NCBI GenBank assembly: GCA_963709185.1
Contig: CAVPVQ010000028.1
Span: 124,001 to 188,000, forward strand
Reading direction: 5' to 3'
Length of the DNA: 64,000 bases
From: Roseiarcus sp963709185
GTDB taxonomy: Bacteria > Pseudomonadota > Alphaproteobacteria > Rhizobiales > Beijerinckiaceae
The position numbers and the translations under genes are program-made. The notes below the pieces were generated by a model. It did not search any database, had not been told where the DNA came from, and saw only the letters and a list, made by a program, of their open reading frames with translations. Below are positions 37,270 through 46,323 of the stretch, in pieces; position 1 is the stretch's first letter, and each line of letters begins with the position of its first letter.

Positions 37270-38423
37270 GCGCCGCAAGGGAACAGACTGGAGGGCCGCC
37301 GCCGATGTCCGCGCCAAAACTCTCGCGACCCGTGCCGCGCGCCGAGGTGATGGCGATCGAAGCCTATGTGCCGGGCAAGAGCGGCGCGGCGGGCGTCGCC
37401 AGGGTCCACAAGCTTTCCTCGAACGAGACGCCGCTCGGACCTTCGCCGCTGGCGGTCGCGGCGTTTCGGTCGGTCGCCGACCGTCTCGCGCTCTATCCCG
37501 ACGGCTCGGCTTCGCGTCTGCGCGAGGCGATCGCCCGCCGTTACGGCCTGGACGCGGGACTGATCATTTGCGGCAACGGTTCGGACGACATCCTCGCCTT
37601 GCTCGCGCATGTCTACCTCAGGCCCGGCGACGAGGGTCTCTACACCCGCCACGGCTTCCTCGAATATCCGATCGCCATCCGCGCCGCCGGGGCGACGACG
37701 GTCGTCGCCGACGAGGTCGATTTCACCGCCGACGTCGATGCGCTGTTGCGCAAGGTGACGCCGCGAACCAAAGTGGTGTTTCTCGCCAACCCCAACAATC
37801 CGACCGGCACCTATCTGCCGTTCGCCGAGGTCAAGAGGCTGCAGGCGAACCTGCCGGCCGATGTCCTGCTGGTGCTCGACGCGGCTTACGCCGAATATGT
37901 CACGCGCAACGACTACGCCGCGGGGATCGAACTCGCCGCGACCTGCGAAAACGTCGTGATGACGCGGACGTTCTCCAAAATCTACGGGCTGGCCAATCTT
38001 CGTCTGGGCTGGGCCTATGGGCCGGCGCATGTCATCGACGCGGTGAATCGTATCCGGGCGCCGTTCAACGTCAACGGGGCGGCGATCGAGGCGGGAATCG
38101 CCGCGCTCGCCGATGCCGCGCATACCGAGATGGCGGTCGCGCACAATCAGCGATGGCTGCCGTGGCTCGCCGAGCGGATCGGCGCGCTCGGCCTTGAGGT
38201 GACCCCGAGCGTCGGCAATTTCCTGCTGCTGCATTTTCCGCGCGTCGCCGGCCGCACCGCCAAGGAGGCGGACGCCTTTCTGACATCGCGCGGCTTCGTG
38301 CTGCGCGCCGTCGCCGGCTATGGGTTGCCCGATTGCCTGCGCCTGACCGTTGGAACCGAAGAGGCCAATGAAGGATTTGTCGCGGCGCTCACGGCGTTCA
38401 TGAGAGGCGAGCGTGCCGCCTGA
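37266..38423 (+). CDS. hisC: HisC-family histidinol-phosphate/aromatic aminotransferase
   Basis: PLP-dependent fold type I aminotransferase, 385 residues. KLSSNETPLGPSPLAVAAF is the family start, FLANPNNPTGTYLPFAEVKR contacts PLP, and the Schiff-base lysine is in RTFSKIYGLANLRLGWAYG. Its position between chorismate mutase and arogenate/prephenate dehydrogenase suggests a main role in aromatic amino acid transamination in addition to or instead of histidine synthesis. The first 13 residues may be dispensable if ATG 37305 is the true start. Confidence 0.92.
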   Translation: MSAAREQTGGPPPMSAPKLSRPVPRAEVMAIEAYVPGKSGAAGVARVHKLSSNETPLGPSPLAVAAFRSVADRLALYPDGSASRLREAIARRYGLDAGLIICGNGSDDILALLAHVYLRPGDEGLYTRHGFLEYPIAIRAAGATTVVADEVDFTADVDALLRKVTPRTKVVFLANPNNPTGTYLPFAEVKRLQANLPADVLLVLDAAYAEYVTRNDYAAGIELAATCENVVMTRTFSKIYGLANLRLGWAYGPAHVIDAVNRIRAPFNVNGAAIEAGIAALADAAHTEMAVAHNQRWLPWLAERIGALGLEVTPSVGNFLLLHFPRVAGRTAKEADAFLTSRGFVLRAVAGYGLPDCLRLTVGTEEANEGFVAALTAFMRGERAA

Positions 38424-39378
38424 CAGTCCTGGCGCGCCGCCGAAGGCGCCGATCGTCGACCGGCTCGCGCTGATCGGGCTTGGCCTGATCGGCTCCTCGA
38501 TCGCGCGCGCCGCCCGCCGGCGCGGGGTCGCCGCGATCATCGTCGCCGGCGACGCCGACCCGGCGGTGCGCGCGCGGGTCGCCGAGCTCGGGCTGGCGGA
38601 CGAGGTGGCGCCGACGCTGTCGGAGGCGGTGCGTGGCGCGGACCTGGTGATCTTTTGCGTGCCGGTCGGCGCCGACGAAGCGGTGGCCAGGGAGGTCGGC
38701 CCGCACCTCAAGCCGGGAGCGATCGTCTCTGACGTCGGCTCGGTCAAATCGGCGGTGATCGGGGCGATCGCGCCGCATCTGCCGGCCGGCGTTAGCCTCG
38801 TGCCGGCCCATCCGGTCGCCGGCACCGAACAGTCAGGCCCCGACGCCGGCTTCGACAGTCTGTTTCTGCACCGCTGGTGCATCATCACCCCGCCCGACGA
38901 GGCGGACGCGCAAGCGGTTGCGCTGGTTCGCGCCTTTTGGGAAGCGCTCGGGTCGAACGTCGAAGTGATGACCCCGACCCATCATGACCTCGTGCTGGCG
39001 ATCACCAGCCATGTCCCGCATCTGATCGCCTACAACATCGTCGGCACGGTCGCCGAGCTCGAAGAGACGACGCGCTCGGAAGTGTTGAAGTATTCGGCCG
39101 GCGGCTTTCGCGATTTCACCCGCATCGCCGCCTCGGACCCGACGATGTGGCGCGACGTCTTTCTGCACAACAAGGACGCCGTGCTCGAAATGCTCGGGCG
39201 GTTCAACGAGGACCTCAGCGCGTTGCAGCGCATGATCCGTCGCGGCGATGGCGACGGCCTGTTCGACCTGTTCACCCGCACCCGGGCGATTCGCCGGGGA
39301 ATCGTCGCGCAGGGGCAAGAGACCGCCGCGCCTGATTTTGGCCGCCGCGCCGTCGAAGCGCCGCCGGACGAGCCGTGA
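38413..39378 (+). CDS. tyrA: Prephenate/arogenate dehydrogenase
   Basis: Oxidative decarboxylation step toward tyrosine; arogenate specificity (TyrC) is common in this group. 321 residues from GTG 38413, overlapping hisC by 11 bases. NAD-binding LALIGLGLIGSSIARAARRR, GAIVSDVGSVKSAVIGAIAP, and the catalytic histidines in PAHPVAGTEQSGP and ITSHVPHLIAYNIVG are present. The third gene of the aromatic operon; the gamma-glutamylcyclotransferase gene overlaps its stop. Confidence 0.93.
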   Translation: MPPDSPGAPPKAPIVDRLALIGLGLIGSSIARAARRRGVAAIIVAGDADPAVRARVAELGLADEVAPTLSEAVRGADLVIFCVPVGADEAVAREVGPHLKPGAIVSDVGSVKSAVIGAIAPHLPAGVSLVPAHPVAGTEQSGPDAGFDSLFLHRWCIITPPDEADAQAVALVRAFWEALGSNVEVMTPTHHDLVLAITSHVPHLIAYNIVGTVAELEETTRSEVLKYSAGGFRDFTRIAASDPTMWRDVFLHNKDAVLEMLGRFNEDLSALQRMIRRGDGDGLFDLFTRTRAIRRGIVAQGQETAAPDFGRRAVEAPPDEP

Positions 39379-39956
39379 CGCGGACGAACGCGGCGCGCGC
39401 CCGGCCAGCATTGAACAGCCCCGAGGTCCCGGAGCCCGGCGACCTCTGGGTCTTCGGCTATGGCTCGCTGATGTGGCGGCCGGAATTCGACTTCGTCGAG
39501 CGCCAGGGCGCCCTGGTGCATGGCTGGCGGCGGAGCCTGTGCGTCTATTCCCATGTCTATCGCGGCACGCCCGAACGGCCCGGCCTCGTCCTCGGTCTCG
39601 ATCGCGGCGGCGCCTGTCGCGGCGTGGCGTTTCGGGTCGCCGCGGCGCTGAGAACGCCGACGATCGAATATCTTCGCGCGCGGGAACAGGTGACGGCCGT
39701 CTACCTCGAACGGACTGTGCTCGCGCATCTGCCGAACGGCGCGACGGTGGAAGCGCTGACCTACGTCGCCGATCGCGACCACGCGCAATACGCCGGGCGG
39801 CTCGAGCGCGAGCGATTGCTGGCGCTGGTCGCGCATGGCGTCGGGGTCTCGGGCCCCAACATCGACTATGTTCTCAACACCGAGGCGCACTTGCGCGAAA
39901 ACGGGGTCACCGACCCCACGCTCGAATGGCTCGCCGGTCAGCTCCGCGGCGTATGA
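39375..39956 (+). CDS. Gamma-glutamylcyclotransferase (ChaC type)
   Basis: Would cleave gamma-glutamyl peptides such as glutathione to 5-oxoproline. 193 residues from GTG 39375, overlapping the tyrA stop. The ChaC signature LWVFGYGSLMWRPEFDF (YGSL substrate loop) and GWRRSLCVYSHVYRGTPERP are clear; the catalytic glutamate lies near REQVTAVYLERTV. The C-terminus NIDYVLNTEAHLRENG is also typical. The 3' end overlaps the convergent unknown gene by 19 bases. Confidence 0.9.
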   Translation: MTRTNAARARPALNSPEVPEPGDLWVFGYGSLMWRPEFDFVERQGALVHGWRRSLCVYSHVYRGTPERPGLVLGLDRGGACRGVAFRVAAALRTPTIEYLRAREQVTAVYLERTVLAHLPNGATVEALTYVADRDHAQYAGRLERERLLALVAHGVGVSGPNIDYVLNTEAHLRENGVTDPTLEWLAGQLRGV

Positions 39957-40384
39957 GACAGGTCGGCGATCAGCGCCACGCGCGCGGCCGACGAATTCGC
40001 CAGCAGATGAACGTGAAACTCGATCTTGGCGTCGGCGCGCATCCATCGGCTCGTGGCGTTGGCGAGGACGATCTCCGGAAAACAGCCGGTGTCGGCGATC
40101 AACAGGGCAGTGCGGTCACCGGCGGCGTCCACCGCGGCGACGACGATCACGGCGTGGCTGTAGGCGGGACAGCCGAACGGCTCGTAGACGGAAAAGACGT
40201 AGCGTCGGCCTGAGGCGCCGCGCCATGACCGGAAGCGGGCCGCCAGTGCGTCGTCGGCAAGCGCAAGCAGCGGCGCGCTGTCGTCGCCCTCGCGAAAATG
40301 CAGGGACGGCCCCGGCCGCGCGGCCCAGCCCTCTGCTTCCGTTCGATCGCGGCGATGCGCCGCGCGGTCCTGAAGCGCCAGCAT
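39938..40384 (-). CDS. Unknown protein preceded by a LexA-like box
   Basis: A 148-residue protein (MLALQDRAAHRRDRTEAEGW at the start) that I do not recognise. The N-terminal 40 residues are charged; the middle reads RRYVFSVYEPFGCPAYSHAV and the C-terminus ends in a likely beta-strand IEFHVHLLANSSAARVALI. No catalytic motif, signal peptide or transmembrane helix. A strong ribosome binding site (TTTGGAGG) sits 8 bases before the ATG, so the gene looks genuinely expressed. The direct repeat 25 bases upstream matches the alphaproteobacterial LexA site. It is not linked to a known operon; plsC ends 147 bases upstream on the same strand. Confidence 0.75.
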   Translation of the reverse strand: MLALQDRAAHRRDRTEAEGWAARPGPSLHFREGDDSAPLLALADDALAARFRSWRGASGRRYVFSVYEPFGCPAYSHAVIVVAAVDAAGDRTALLIADTGCFPEIVLANATSRWMRADAKIEFHVHLLANSSAARVALIADLSHTPRS

Positions 40385-40408
40385 CAAGCGGCCTCCAAAT
40401 TGAGTGAA

Positions 40409-40423
40409 GAACAAAAGTAGAAC
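40409..40423 (-). promoter_or_regulatory. LexA-type box GTTC-N7-GTTC upstream of the unknown gene
   Basis: On the minus strand the sequence is GTTCTACTTTTGTTC, an exact match to the alphaproteobacterial LexA operator, 25 bases before the ATG at 40384. A motif with eight fixed bases will occur by chance about once in 30 kb, so position rather than sequence alone supports it. Confidence 0.5.
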
Positions 40424-40531
40424 AACGATGTCGCGACGTCAAGCGTATTCGATGACAATTTGGCCTGGAACGCGGCTTCGCGGCCCGAGGTTCCTAGGCG
40501 CGGGCCGGGGGAGGTCCGCAGCACGCAGCGT

Positions 40532-41314
40532 TTACGGACCCGCGCGGCGGGGTTCGGCCTCCGCCGACCTCTGCAGCGCCGGGGCCAGAGATGGATCCCT
40601 GGCCAGCGCTTCATCATACAGGCGCTCGCACCCCGTCTCGATGATCGATTGAAGCCTCGGGAGAAAAGCGCCTCTGCTGAGGCCCGGAGCGATGACCGGC
40701 AGATATTCGATCACCGCGACGCCGGGCCGGCGCAGAAATCCGCGGCGCCCCCAGAACAGGCCGGTGTTGAGCGCGACGGGAAGGCATGGCGACTGCGTGT
40801 CCTCATAGAGCTTGGCCACGCCGTATTTGTAGTTTGGCGGCGCGCCGGGCGGACGGCGCGTCCCTTCGGGAAAGATGAACACCTGGCGGCCCGATTTCAG
40901 CACCTTGCCGGCGCGGGCGCTGACCACCGAAAGGGCGTTGCGGCCGGCCGAACGGTCGATCGCAATCTGCTCGGCGCCGAGCAGGTACCAGCCGAAGAAC
41001 GGCACATAGATCAGTTCCTGCTTGAGGACATAGGCGAAATCGGGCGCGTGCAGGACGAGCGAGAACGTCTCCAGCACCGATTGATGCTTGGCGGCGATGA
41101 TGTAGCCGCCTTGCGGGATGTTCTCGAGGCCCCTGAACTCGAGCCGCAGGCCGCAGATCGTCTTGAGCAGCCACAGCGACGAGGCGGCCCACAGGCGCGC
41201 CAGCGCGAACACTGCGTGGCGGCCGAACAGGATCGTCGGAAGCCCCACAATCATCAGGATGATGAGGTTGGCGTAATAGACGATGTTGAAGATCAGCGAG
41301 CGCAGCACAAGCAT
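40532..41314 (-). CDS. plsC: 1-acyl-sn-glycerol-3-phosphate acyltransferase
   Basis: Acylates lysophosphatidate in phospholipid synthesis. 260 residues. Membrane-anchoring helix at about residues 8-28 (FNIVYYANLIILMIVGLP), acyltransferase motif I as IIAAKHQSVLETFSL (H-x4-E instead of H-x4-D), motif II near GWYLLGAEQIAIDR and motif III VFIFPEGTRRPPG. The H-x4-E form is seen in several alphaproteobacterial PlsC proteins. The C-terminal 20 residues are variable. Located just downstream of ftsEX. Confidence 0.92.
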   Translation of the reverse strand: MLVLRSLIFNIVYYANLIILMIVGLPTILFGRHAVFALARLWAASSLWLLKTICGLRLEFRGLENIPQGGYIIAAKHQSVLETFSLVLHAPDFAYVLKQELIYVPFFGWYLLGAEQIAIDRSAGRNALSVVSARAGKVLKSGRQVFIFPEGTRRPPGAPPNYKYGVAKLYEDTQSPCLPVALNTGLFWGRRGFLRRPGVAVIEYLPVIAPGLSRGAFLPRLQSIIETGCERLYDEALARDPSLAPALQRSAEAEPRRAGP

Positions 41315-41392
41315 GACTCTACAATCGCCCAAACCGGGTCGCGGGAAAAGGGCGCTCGAAGACTCTCGGCCGCGCGGCTCCCGCCGGACGGC

Positions 41393-42352
41393 TCATTGCA
41401 GGCCGCGCAAGTGCCGGAACACGATGATGCGCGACATCGCGCCGGTGAGCACGGCGATCGCGATGGCGACGGCGAAAATCGCCGCGTAGCCTTTGGCGCC
41501 GAGCGAGAATTCTCCGAACAGCGCGCCGATTTCCTCGCCGCCGACCGTATTGGTCCACCACGCCGACAGCAGCGACGCCGCGATGAAGAACGACGCGGCG
41601 AACGCCCCGCCGAGCAGGCCGCCCTTGAGTCCGAGACGCAGGAAATGGGTCTGGAACTGCCGCGAAATGTAGCTGTCGGCCGCGCCGACGAAATGCAGCA
41701 CTTCGATGATCTCGCGATTGCCCGCCATCGCGCCGCGCGTCGCAAAGCCGATCGCCGTGGTCATCGCGGAGATCATCAGAAGGAACAGCAGCGCCGCGAA
41801 GATCACGATGGCGTCGGCCATCGCGTCGAGGCGGGCGAGCCACAGACGGTGATCGTCGAGACTGGCGCCCGGCGCCTGCGCGGCGAGCGCCTCGCGCAGC
41901 GCGGAAATGTCGGGCGCCTTGCGGTCCCGCATGCGCACGACGATCAGCCGGGGAATCGGCAGTTCGCCGAGATCGAGGCCATTGCCAAGCCAGGGTTCGA
42001 GCAACTGCTCCGACTCCTGCTTGGAAAGGGCGCGCACGTCGAGAACCCCCGGCGTCTTTCGCGCCGCCTCGGACGCCTTGGCGACCTGCGCGTCGATGTC
42101 CTGCCCCGCGACCGGTTTGATCTGAATGGTGACCTCGCGCGAAATATCGCCGCGCCATTCCTGCGAAGCGTTGGCCACCAGAATGGCGCCGCCCGCCGTC
42201 AGGCACGCCAGGAAGGTCATGATCGCGATCACGATGACCAGCGCCCGTCCGGCGATCGAACTTGCGGGCACCAGCGGCATATCGCGTTTGAGGGCGTCGT
42301 CCGCCTGAACGTCCTGCGCTCCCGCGCGATCGGGAGGTTGGAGCGCGGTCAT
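41393..42352 (-). CDS. ftsX: Cell division ABC permease FtsX
   Basis: Membrane partner of FtsE that couples ATP hydrolysis to periplasmic cell-wall hydrolase activation at the septum. 319 residues with four transmembrane segments: one near 35-60 (ALVIVIAIMTFLACLTAGGA), a periplasmic domain, then three toward the C-terminus (ADAIVIFAALLFLLMISAMT; GGAFAASFFIAASLLSAWW; IFAVAIAIAVLTGAMSRII). The FtsX-like cytoplasmic coupling segment NREIIEVLHFVGAADSYIS is present. The start overlaps the ftsE stop by 4 bases. Confidence 0.93.
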   Translation of the reverse strand: MTALQPPDRAGAQDVQADDALKRDMPLVPASSIAGRALVIVIAIMTFLACLTAGGAILVANASQEWRGDISREVTIQIKPVAGQDIDAQVAKASEAARKTPGVLDVRALSKQESEQLLEPWLGNGLDLGELPIPRLIVVRMRDRKAPDISALREALAAQAPGASLDDHRLWLARLDAMADAIVIFAALLFLLMISAMTTAIGFATRGAMAGNREIIEVLHFVGAADSYISRQFQTHFLRLGLKGGLLGGAFAASFFIAASLLSAWWTNTVGGEEIGALFGEFSLGAKGYAAIFAVAIAIAVLTGAMSRIIVFRHLRGLQ

Positions 42353-43029
42353 CGGGAATCGCGATCGAAGATTTGCAGCCGCCCGTCGCCCACCACCAGG
42401 CGGCGCGCTTCGCTGAATTGATCCATGAGGGCCAGATCGTGGGTGGCGATGACCACGGCGGTGCCCGACTTGTGCAGCTCGACGAACAGGCGCAGCAGCC
42501 TTCGCGCCAGACCGGGATCGACGTTCCCGGTCGGCTCGTCCGCCAGCAGGAGTTCGGGCCGCCCGATCAGCGCACGGGCGATCGCCGCGCGCTGCTTTTC
42601 GCCGCCCGAGAGCACGGCGGGCAGCGCGTTCATCCGTTCGCCGAGGCCGACCCAGCGGAGCAGTTCGACGACTTCCGCGCGGTAGCCGGCTTCGCTGCGC
42701 CCCATCACGCGCAGCGGCAGCGCGACATTCTCGTAGGTCGTCAGATGGTCGAGCAGGCGGAAATCCTGGAACACGACGCCGACGCGCCGCCGCAGCGCGG
42801 TGATGGCGTCCTTGTCGAGGGTCGAAGCGTCCTGACCGAAAATCCGAATGATGCCGCGTGTCGGCTTCAACGACAGCAGCATCAGCCGCAGCAGCGTCGT
42901 CTTGCCGGCCCCGGACGGGCCGGTGAGAAACTGAAAGCTCTGCGCCTCGACGGTGAAGCTGAGGTCTCGCACGACCTCAATCCCCATGCCGTATCTCAGG
43001 CCGACGTTTTCAAAGCGAAGCAAGTGCAA
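42349..43029 (-). CDS. ftsE: Cell division ATP-binding protein FtsE
   Basis: ABC ATPase partner of FtsX. 226 residues from TTG 43029. Walker A LTGPSGAGKTTLLRLML, Q-loop VGVVFQDFRLLDHLTTYENV, signature ALPAVLSGGEKQRAAIARAL, Walker B ELLLADEPTGNVDP and the H-loop TAVVIATHDLALM are intact. No ATG is available near the N-terminus; TTG 43023 is an alternative. A CtrA box lies about 50 bases upstream, as reported for ftsE in Brucella. Confidence 0.95.
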   Translation of the reverse strand: MHLLRFENVGLRYGMGIEVVRDLSFTVEAQSFQFLTGPSGAGKTTLLRLMLLSLKPTRGIIRIFGQDASTLDKDAITALRRRVGVVFQDFRLLDHLTTYENVALPLRVMGRSEAGYRAEVVELLRWVGLGERMNALPAVLSGGEKQRAAIARALIGRPELLLADEPTGNVDPGLARRLLRLFVELHKSGTAVVIATHDLALMDQFSEARRLVVGDGRLQIFDRDSR

Positions 43030-43077
43030 CCCTTGTGTGCAGCCCGATCGCTTGGCGACATTGGGCGGCGGCGCCGC

Positions 43078-43092
43078 TTAACGCGGCCTTAA
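43078..43092. promoter_or_regulatory. CtrA box between ftsE and the zinc-ribbon gene
   Basis: TTAACGCGGCCTTAA, an exact TTAA-N7-TTAA match. It sits in the 123-base divergent region, about 50 bases before ftsE and 60 before the zinc-ribbon gene, so it could control either or both. Confidence 0.8.
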
Positions 43093-43152
43093 CCATGCGC
43101 GCGACCAAATGCCGACGCGCGCGCGAGCCCGCTGGAGCCTGTCTGATTCGCC

Positions 43153-43896
43153 ATGCTGATCGTTTGCAAGACCTGCGCGAGCTCATACCATATTCCGCGC
43201 GAGATTCTCGGCGAAAACGGCTGCCGGCTGCGCTGCGTCGGCTGCGGCGACACCTGGGCGGTCACTCCCGGCGCCAGCGCCAGCGACGACGCGCCGATCG
43301 AAGGCGAACGCGGCCTGATCCCGCCGCCTCGGGTCGCCAGGAGCGGCGGCGCCGACCATGTCGCGGAATTCTCCCATCCGGCCAGCGCCGCCTGGCGCGC
43401 GGACGAACATTGGAAGCCGGCGCCCGGCCGGCCGTGGAACAGGAAAGGCGCCCGCGCCGCGCTCGCCGTCCTGGCGATCGTCGCCGGGACGATGGCCGCG
43501 ACCGCCTGGCGCGCGCCGATCGTCAGGGCGGCGCCGGGGGCCGCGCGCCTGTTCGCGGCGGTCGGCCTGCCGGTCAATCTGCGCGGCCTGGCGCTTGACA
43601 ATGTGCGCACGAACATCTTCGATCTCGGCGACCGTCGCGTGCTGGTGGTCGAGGGCTCCATCGTCAATCTACGCGATTCGGCGACCGCGTCGCCGAACAT
43701 TCGAATCGCCTTGCGCGGCGCCGACAAGCGGGAGCTTTACGTGTGGACCGCGCCCGCGCCAAAGAGTCGGCTCGGTCCCGATGAGCAGGTCGCCTTCCGC
43801 ACGCGATTGGCGGCGCCGCCGGACGGGGTGAGCGATGTCATGGTCAAGTTCGCCTCGGTCGGAGATCGGCTTTCTCCGATGAAGGATGGGCTATGA
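43153..43896 (+). CDS. MJ0042-type zinc-ribbon membrane protein
   Basis: A 247-residue protein with an N-terminal zinc ribbon (CKTCASSYHIPREILGENGC, then LRCVGCGDTWAV; two CxxC pairs), a basic/proline linker, one transmembrane helix near residues 96-113 (ALAVLAIVAGTMAATAW) and a C-terminal domain similar to DUF3426 (FDLGDRRVLVVEGSIVNLRD). This arrangement is common in rhizobia next to ftsE and hpt. Function is unknown; envelope localisation with a cytoplasmic metal-binding head is predicted. Its stop overlaps hpt by 4 bases. Confidence 0.88.
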   Translation: MLIVCKTCASSYHIPREILGENGCRLRCVGCGDTWAVTPGASASDDAPIEGERGLIPPPRVARSGGADHVAEFSHPASAAWRADEHWKPAPGRPWNRKGARAALAVLAIVAGTMAATAWRAPIVRAAPGAARLFAAVGLPVNLRGLALDNVRTNIFDLGDRRVLVVEGSIVNLRDSATASPNIRIALRGADKRELYVWTAPAPKSRLGPDEQVAFRTRLAAPPDGVSDVMVKFASVGDRLSPMKDGL

Positions 43897-44435
43897 GCGG
43901 CGCAAGGCGACTCAAGGTGTTGTATGACGAAGCGACGATCGCCGAGCGCAACAGGACGCTGGCGGTCGAGATCGCCGCGACCAAACCGAAGGATCTTCTG
44001 GTCGTCGCGGTGTTGAAGGGCTCCTTCATGTTCGCCGCCGATCTGATCCGCGCGCTGCATCGCGTGGGCCTGGAGCCGCATGTCGAGTTCATTCACCTGT
44101 CGAGCTATCGGGAAGGCACGGTGTCTTCCGGAGCGGTGCGCATTCTCAAGGACATCGAATCCTCGGTGAAGAATCGCGACGTGCTTCTTGTCGACGACAT
44201 TCTGGAGTCGGGCCGCACGCTCGCCTTCGCCAAGGATCTGCTGGTGGCGCGCGGCGCGGCGCGGGTGATGGTCTGCACGATGCTGGAGAAACCGGGCAAA
44301 CGCGCGGTGCAGATCGCCGCCGATTTCGTCGGCTTCGCCTGTCCGGATGTTTTCGTCGTAGGCTACGGAATGGACGTCGCCCATTCCTATCGCGAACTGC
44401 CGTTCATCGGCCATGTCGTGATGGAGGGCGCGTAG
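43893..44435 (+). CDS. hpt: Hypoxanthine phosphoribosyltransferase
   Basis: Purine salvage: hypoxanthine (and guanine) plus PRPP to IMP/GMP. 180 residues. PRPP loop VLLVDDILESGRTLAFAKDL, the flexible loop region SSYREGTVSSGAVRI, KGSFMFAADLIRAL near the start and the base-binding YGMDVAHSYRELPFIG at the end are as expected. Coupled to the zinc-ribbon gene by ATGA overlap; pepP begins 25 bases later. Confidence 0.96.
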   Translation: MSGARRLKVLYDEATIAERNRTLAVEIAATKPKDLLVVAVLKGSFMFAADLIRALHRVGLEPHVEFIHLSSYREGTVSSGAVRILKDIESSVKNRDVLLVDDILESGRTLAFAKDLLVARGAARVMVCTMLEKPGKRAVQIAADFVGFACPDVFVVGYGMDVAHSYRELPFIGHVVMEGA

Positions 44436-44460
44436 CGGTTGGTCGCGTGGCGAGGGTTCG

Positions 44461-46291
44461 ATGTTCGAGAGTCGTTTTCAATCCTTCGCTGGGATCGGGG
44501 GGGCCGGGGATGGAAAAGCGCGCATCGCGGCGTTGCGCGAAGAACTGAAGCGTCGCGGTCTCGACGGCTTCATCGTCCCGCGCGCCGATGAGCACCAGAA
44601 CGAATATGTGCCGGCGTCGGCCGAGCGGCTGCTTTGGCTGACCGGCTTTTCCGGTTCGGCCGGCCTCGCCGTGGTGCTGATGGACCGGGCGGCGATTTTT
44701 GTCGACGGACGCTACACCTTGCAGGCCCCCGAACAGGTCGACGTCTCGGTTCTGACGCCGCTCAGCCTGATCAACGAGCCGCCGACGGGGTGGGTCAGGC
44801 AACATCTGAAGAGCGGCGGCCGGCTGGGCTATGATCCGTGGCTGCATACGCCCGAGGCCGTCGAAAGGTTTTCGCGCGCCGCCAAAGGCGCCGGCGGCGA
44901 GCTCGTCGCGCTCGACTCCAACCCGATCGACGCGATCTGGGCCGATCGCCCGGCCGAGCCCCAGGGCGCGGTGAGGCGGCATCGGCTGCGCTTTTGCGGC
45001 GAGCGATCGCCGGCGAAGATCGCCAGGCTGCGCGCGCAACTGAAGGCGGTCGACGGGCTGGTCATCAGCGACGCGCACAATCTGGCGTGGCTGTTCAACA
45101 TCCGCGGCGCTGATGTCGCCCATACGCCGCTGCCGCTGGCCTTTGCGATCGTCCCGATCACGGAACGCCCGACGCTGTATATCGACGGGCGCAAGCTGTC
45201 GGCCGAGACGCGCGACTACCTGTCGGCGCTCGCCGACCTTGCCGAGCCAGACCGGCTCCTCCCCGATCTCGCCGACGCTCGGGGCGCAGGGAAAGCGCCT
45301 CGCCTTCGACGCGGCCACCGCGCCGGCGCGTCTGACCCAGGCCTTGCAGGCGGCGGGCGGAGCGGCGGAGGTCGGCGACGATCCGATCGCGCTGATGAAA
45401 GCGGCCAAGAATGCGACTGAGCTTGACGGCGCGCGCGCCGCGCATTTGCGCGACGGCGCCGCGCTGGCTCGCTTCCTCGCCTGGTTCGACCGCGAGGCGC
45501 CCAAGGGCGGGCTGACCGAGATCGCCGCCGCCGAGGCGCTTGAGACCTTCCGGCGCGAGACCGGGAAGTTGAAGGATATTTCCTTTCCGACCATCGCCGG
45601 CGCCGGACCCAATTCGGCGATCCCGCACTACCGGGTGAGCGATGTCACCAACCGCGAGATCAGGCGCGGAATATTCCTCATCGACAGCGGCGGCCAGTAT
45701 CAGGACGGCACGACCGACATCACGCGCACCATCGCGGTCGGGCGTCCGACCGGCGAAATGCGCGACCGGTTCACCCGCGTCCTCAAGGGCCATATCGCGA
45801 TTGCGCGCGCGGTGTTCCCCAAGGGGACCAGCGGCGCGCAGATCGACGCGCTGGCGCGCCAGTCGCTGTGGGCGGCCGGCCTCGATTTCGATCATGGCGT
45901 CGGCCACGGCGTCGGCTCGTATCTTTCCGTGCACGAAGGGCCGCAGCGCATCGCCAAGACCGGCGTCACGCCGCTCGTCCCTGGCATGATCATCTCCAAC
46001 GAGCCGGGCTATTACGCCGCCGGCCGGTTCGGCATCAGGACAGAGAATCTGGTCGTTGTGGAAAGGCGGACAATCGCCGGCGCCGAACGGGAGATGTTTG
46101 GCTTCGAGACGATCTCGCTGGCGCCGATCGATACGCGCCTCGTCGAGCCCGCGCTGCTGGATCACGACGAGATTTCGTGGCTCGACGCCTATCACCGGCG
46201 CGTGCGCAAGGCGCTGTCGCCGCTGGTCGACGCGGAGACGCGGGCATGGCTGAAGAAGGCGACGAAGCCGCTGGCGGCGAGCGCGAAATAG
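44461..46291 (+). CDS. pepP: Xaa-Pro aminopeptidase P, M24B family (one frame break)
   Basis: Removes N-terminal residues before proline; cytoplasmic, dimetal. The creatinase-type N domain (GFIVPRADEHQNEYVPASAE, RLLWLTGFSGSAGLAVVLM) is read in one frame to about 45270, and the rest in the next frame: GAGPNSAIPHYRVSDVTNRE, metal ligands in FLIDSGGQYQDGTTDITRT, HGVGHGVGSYLSVHEGPQRI, and SNEPGYYAAGRFGIRTENLV. Restoring CG at 45273 (GCCGCGACG) joins them. Unlike the M24 protein near 3.5 kb, all ligands are kept. Total length about 609 residues is normal for the eukaryote-like APP type. Confidence 0.92.
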
Positions 46292-46323
46292 CGCGGGTTT
46301 GCCCGCGCCAGGCGCGGCCCGAA

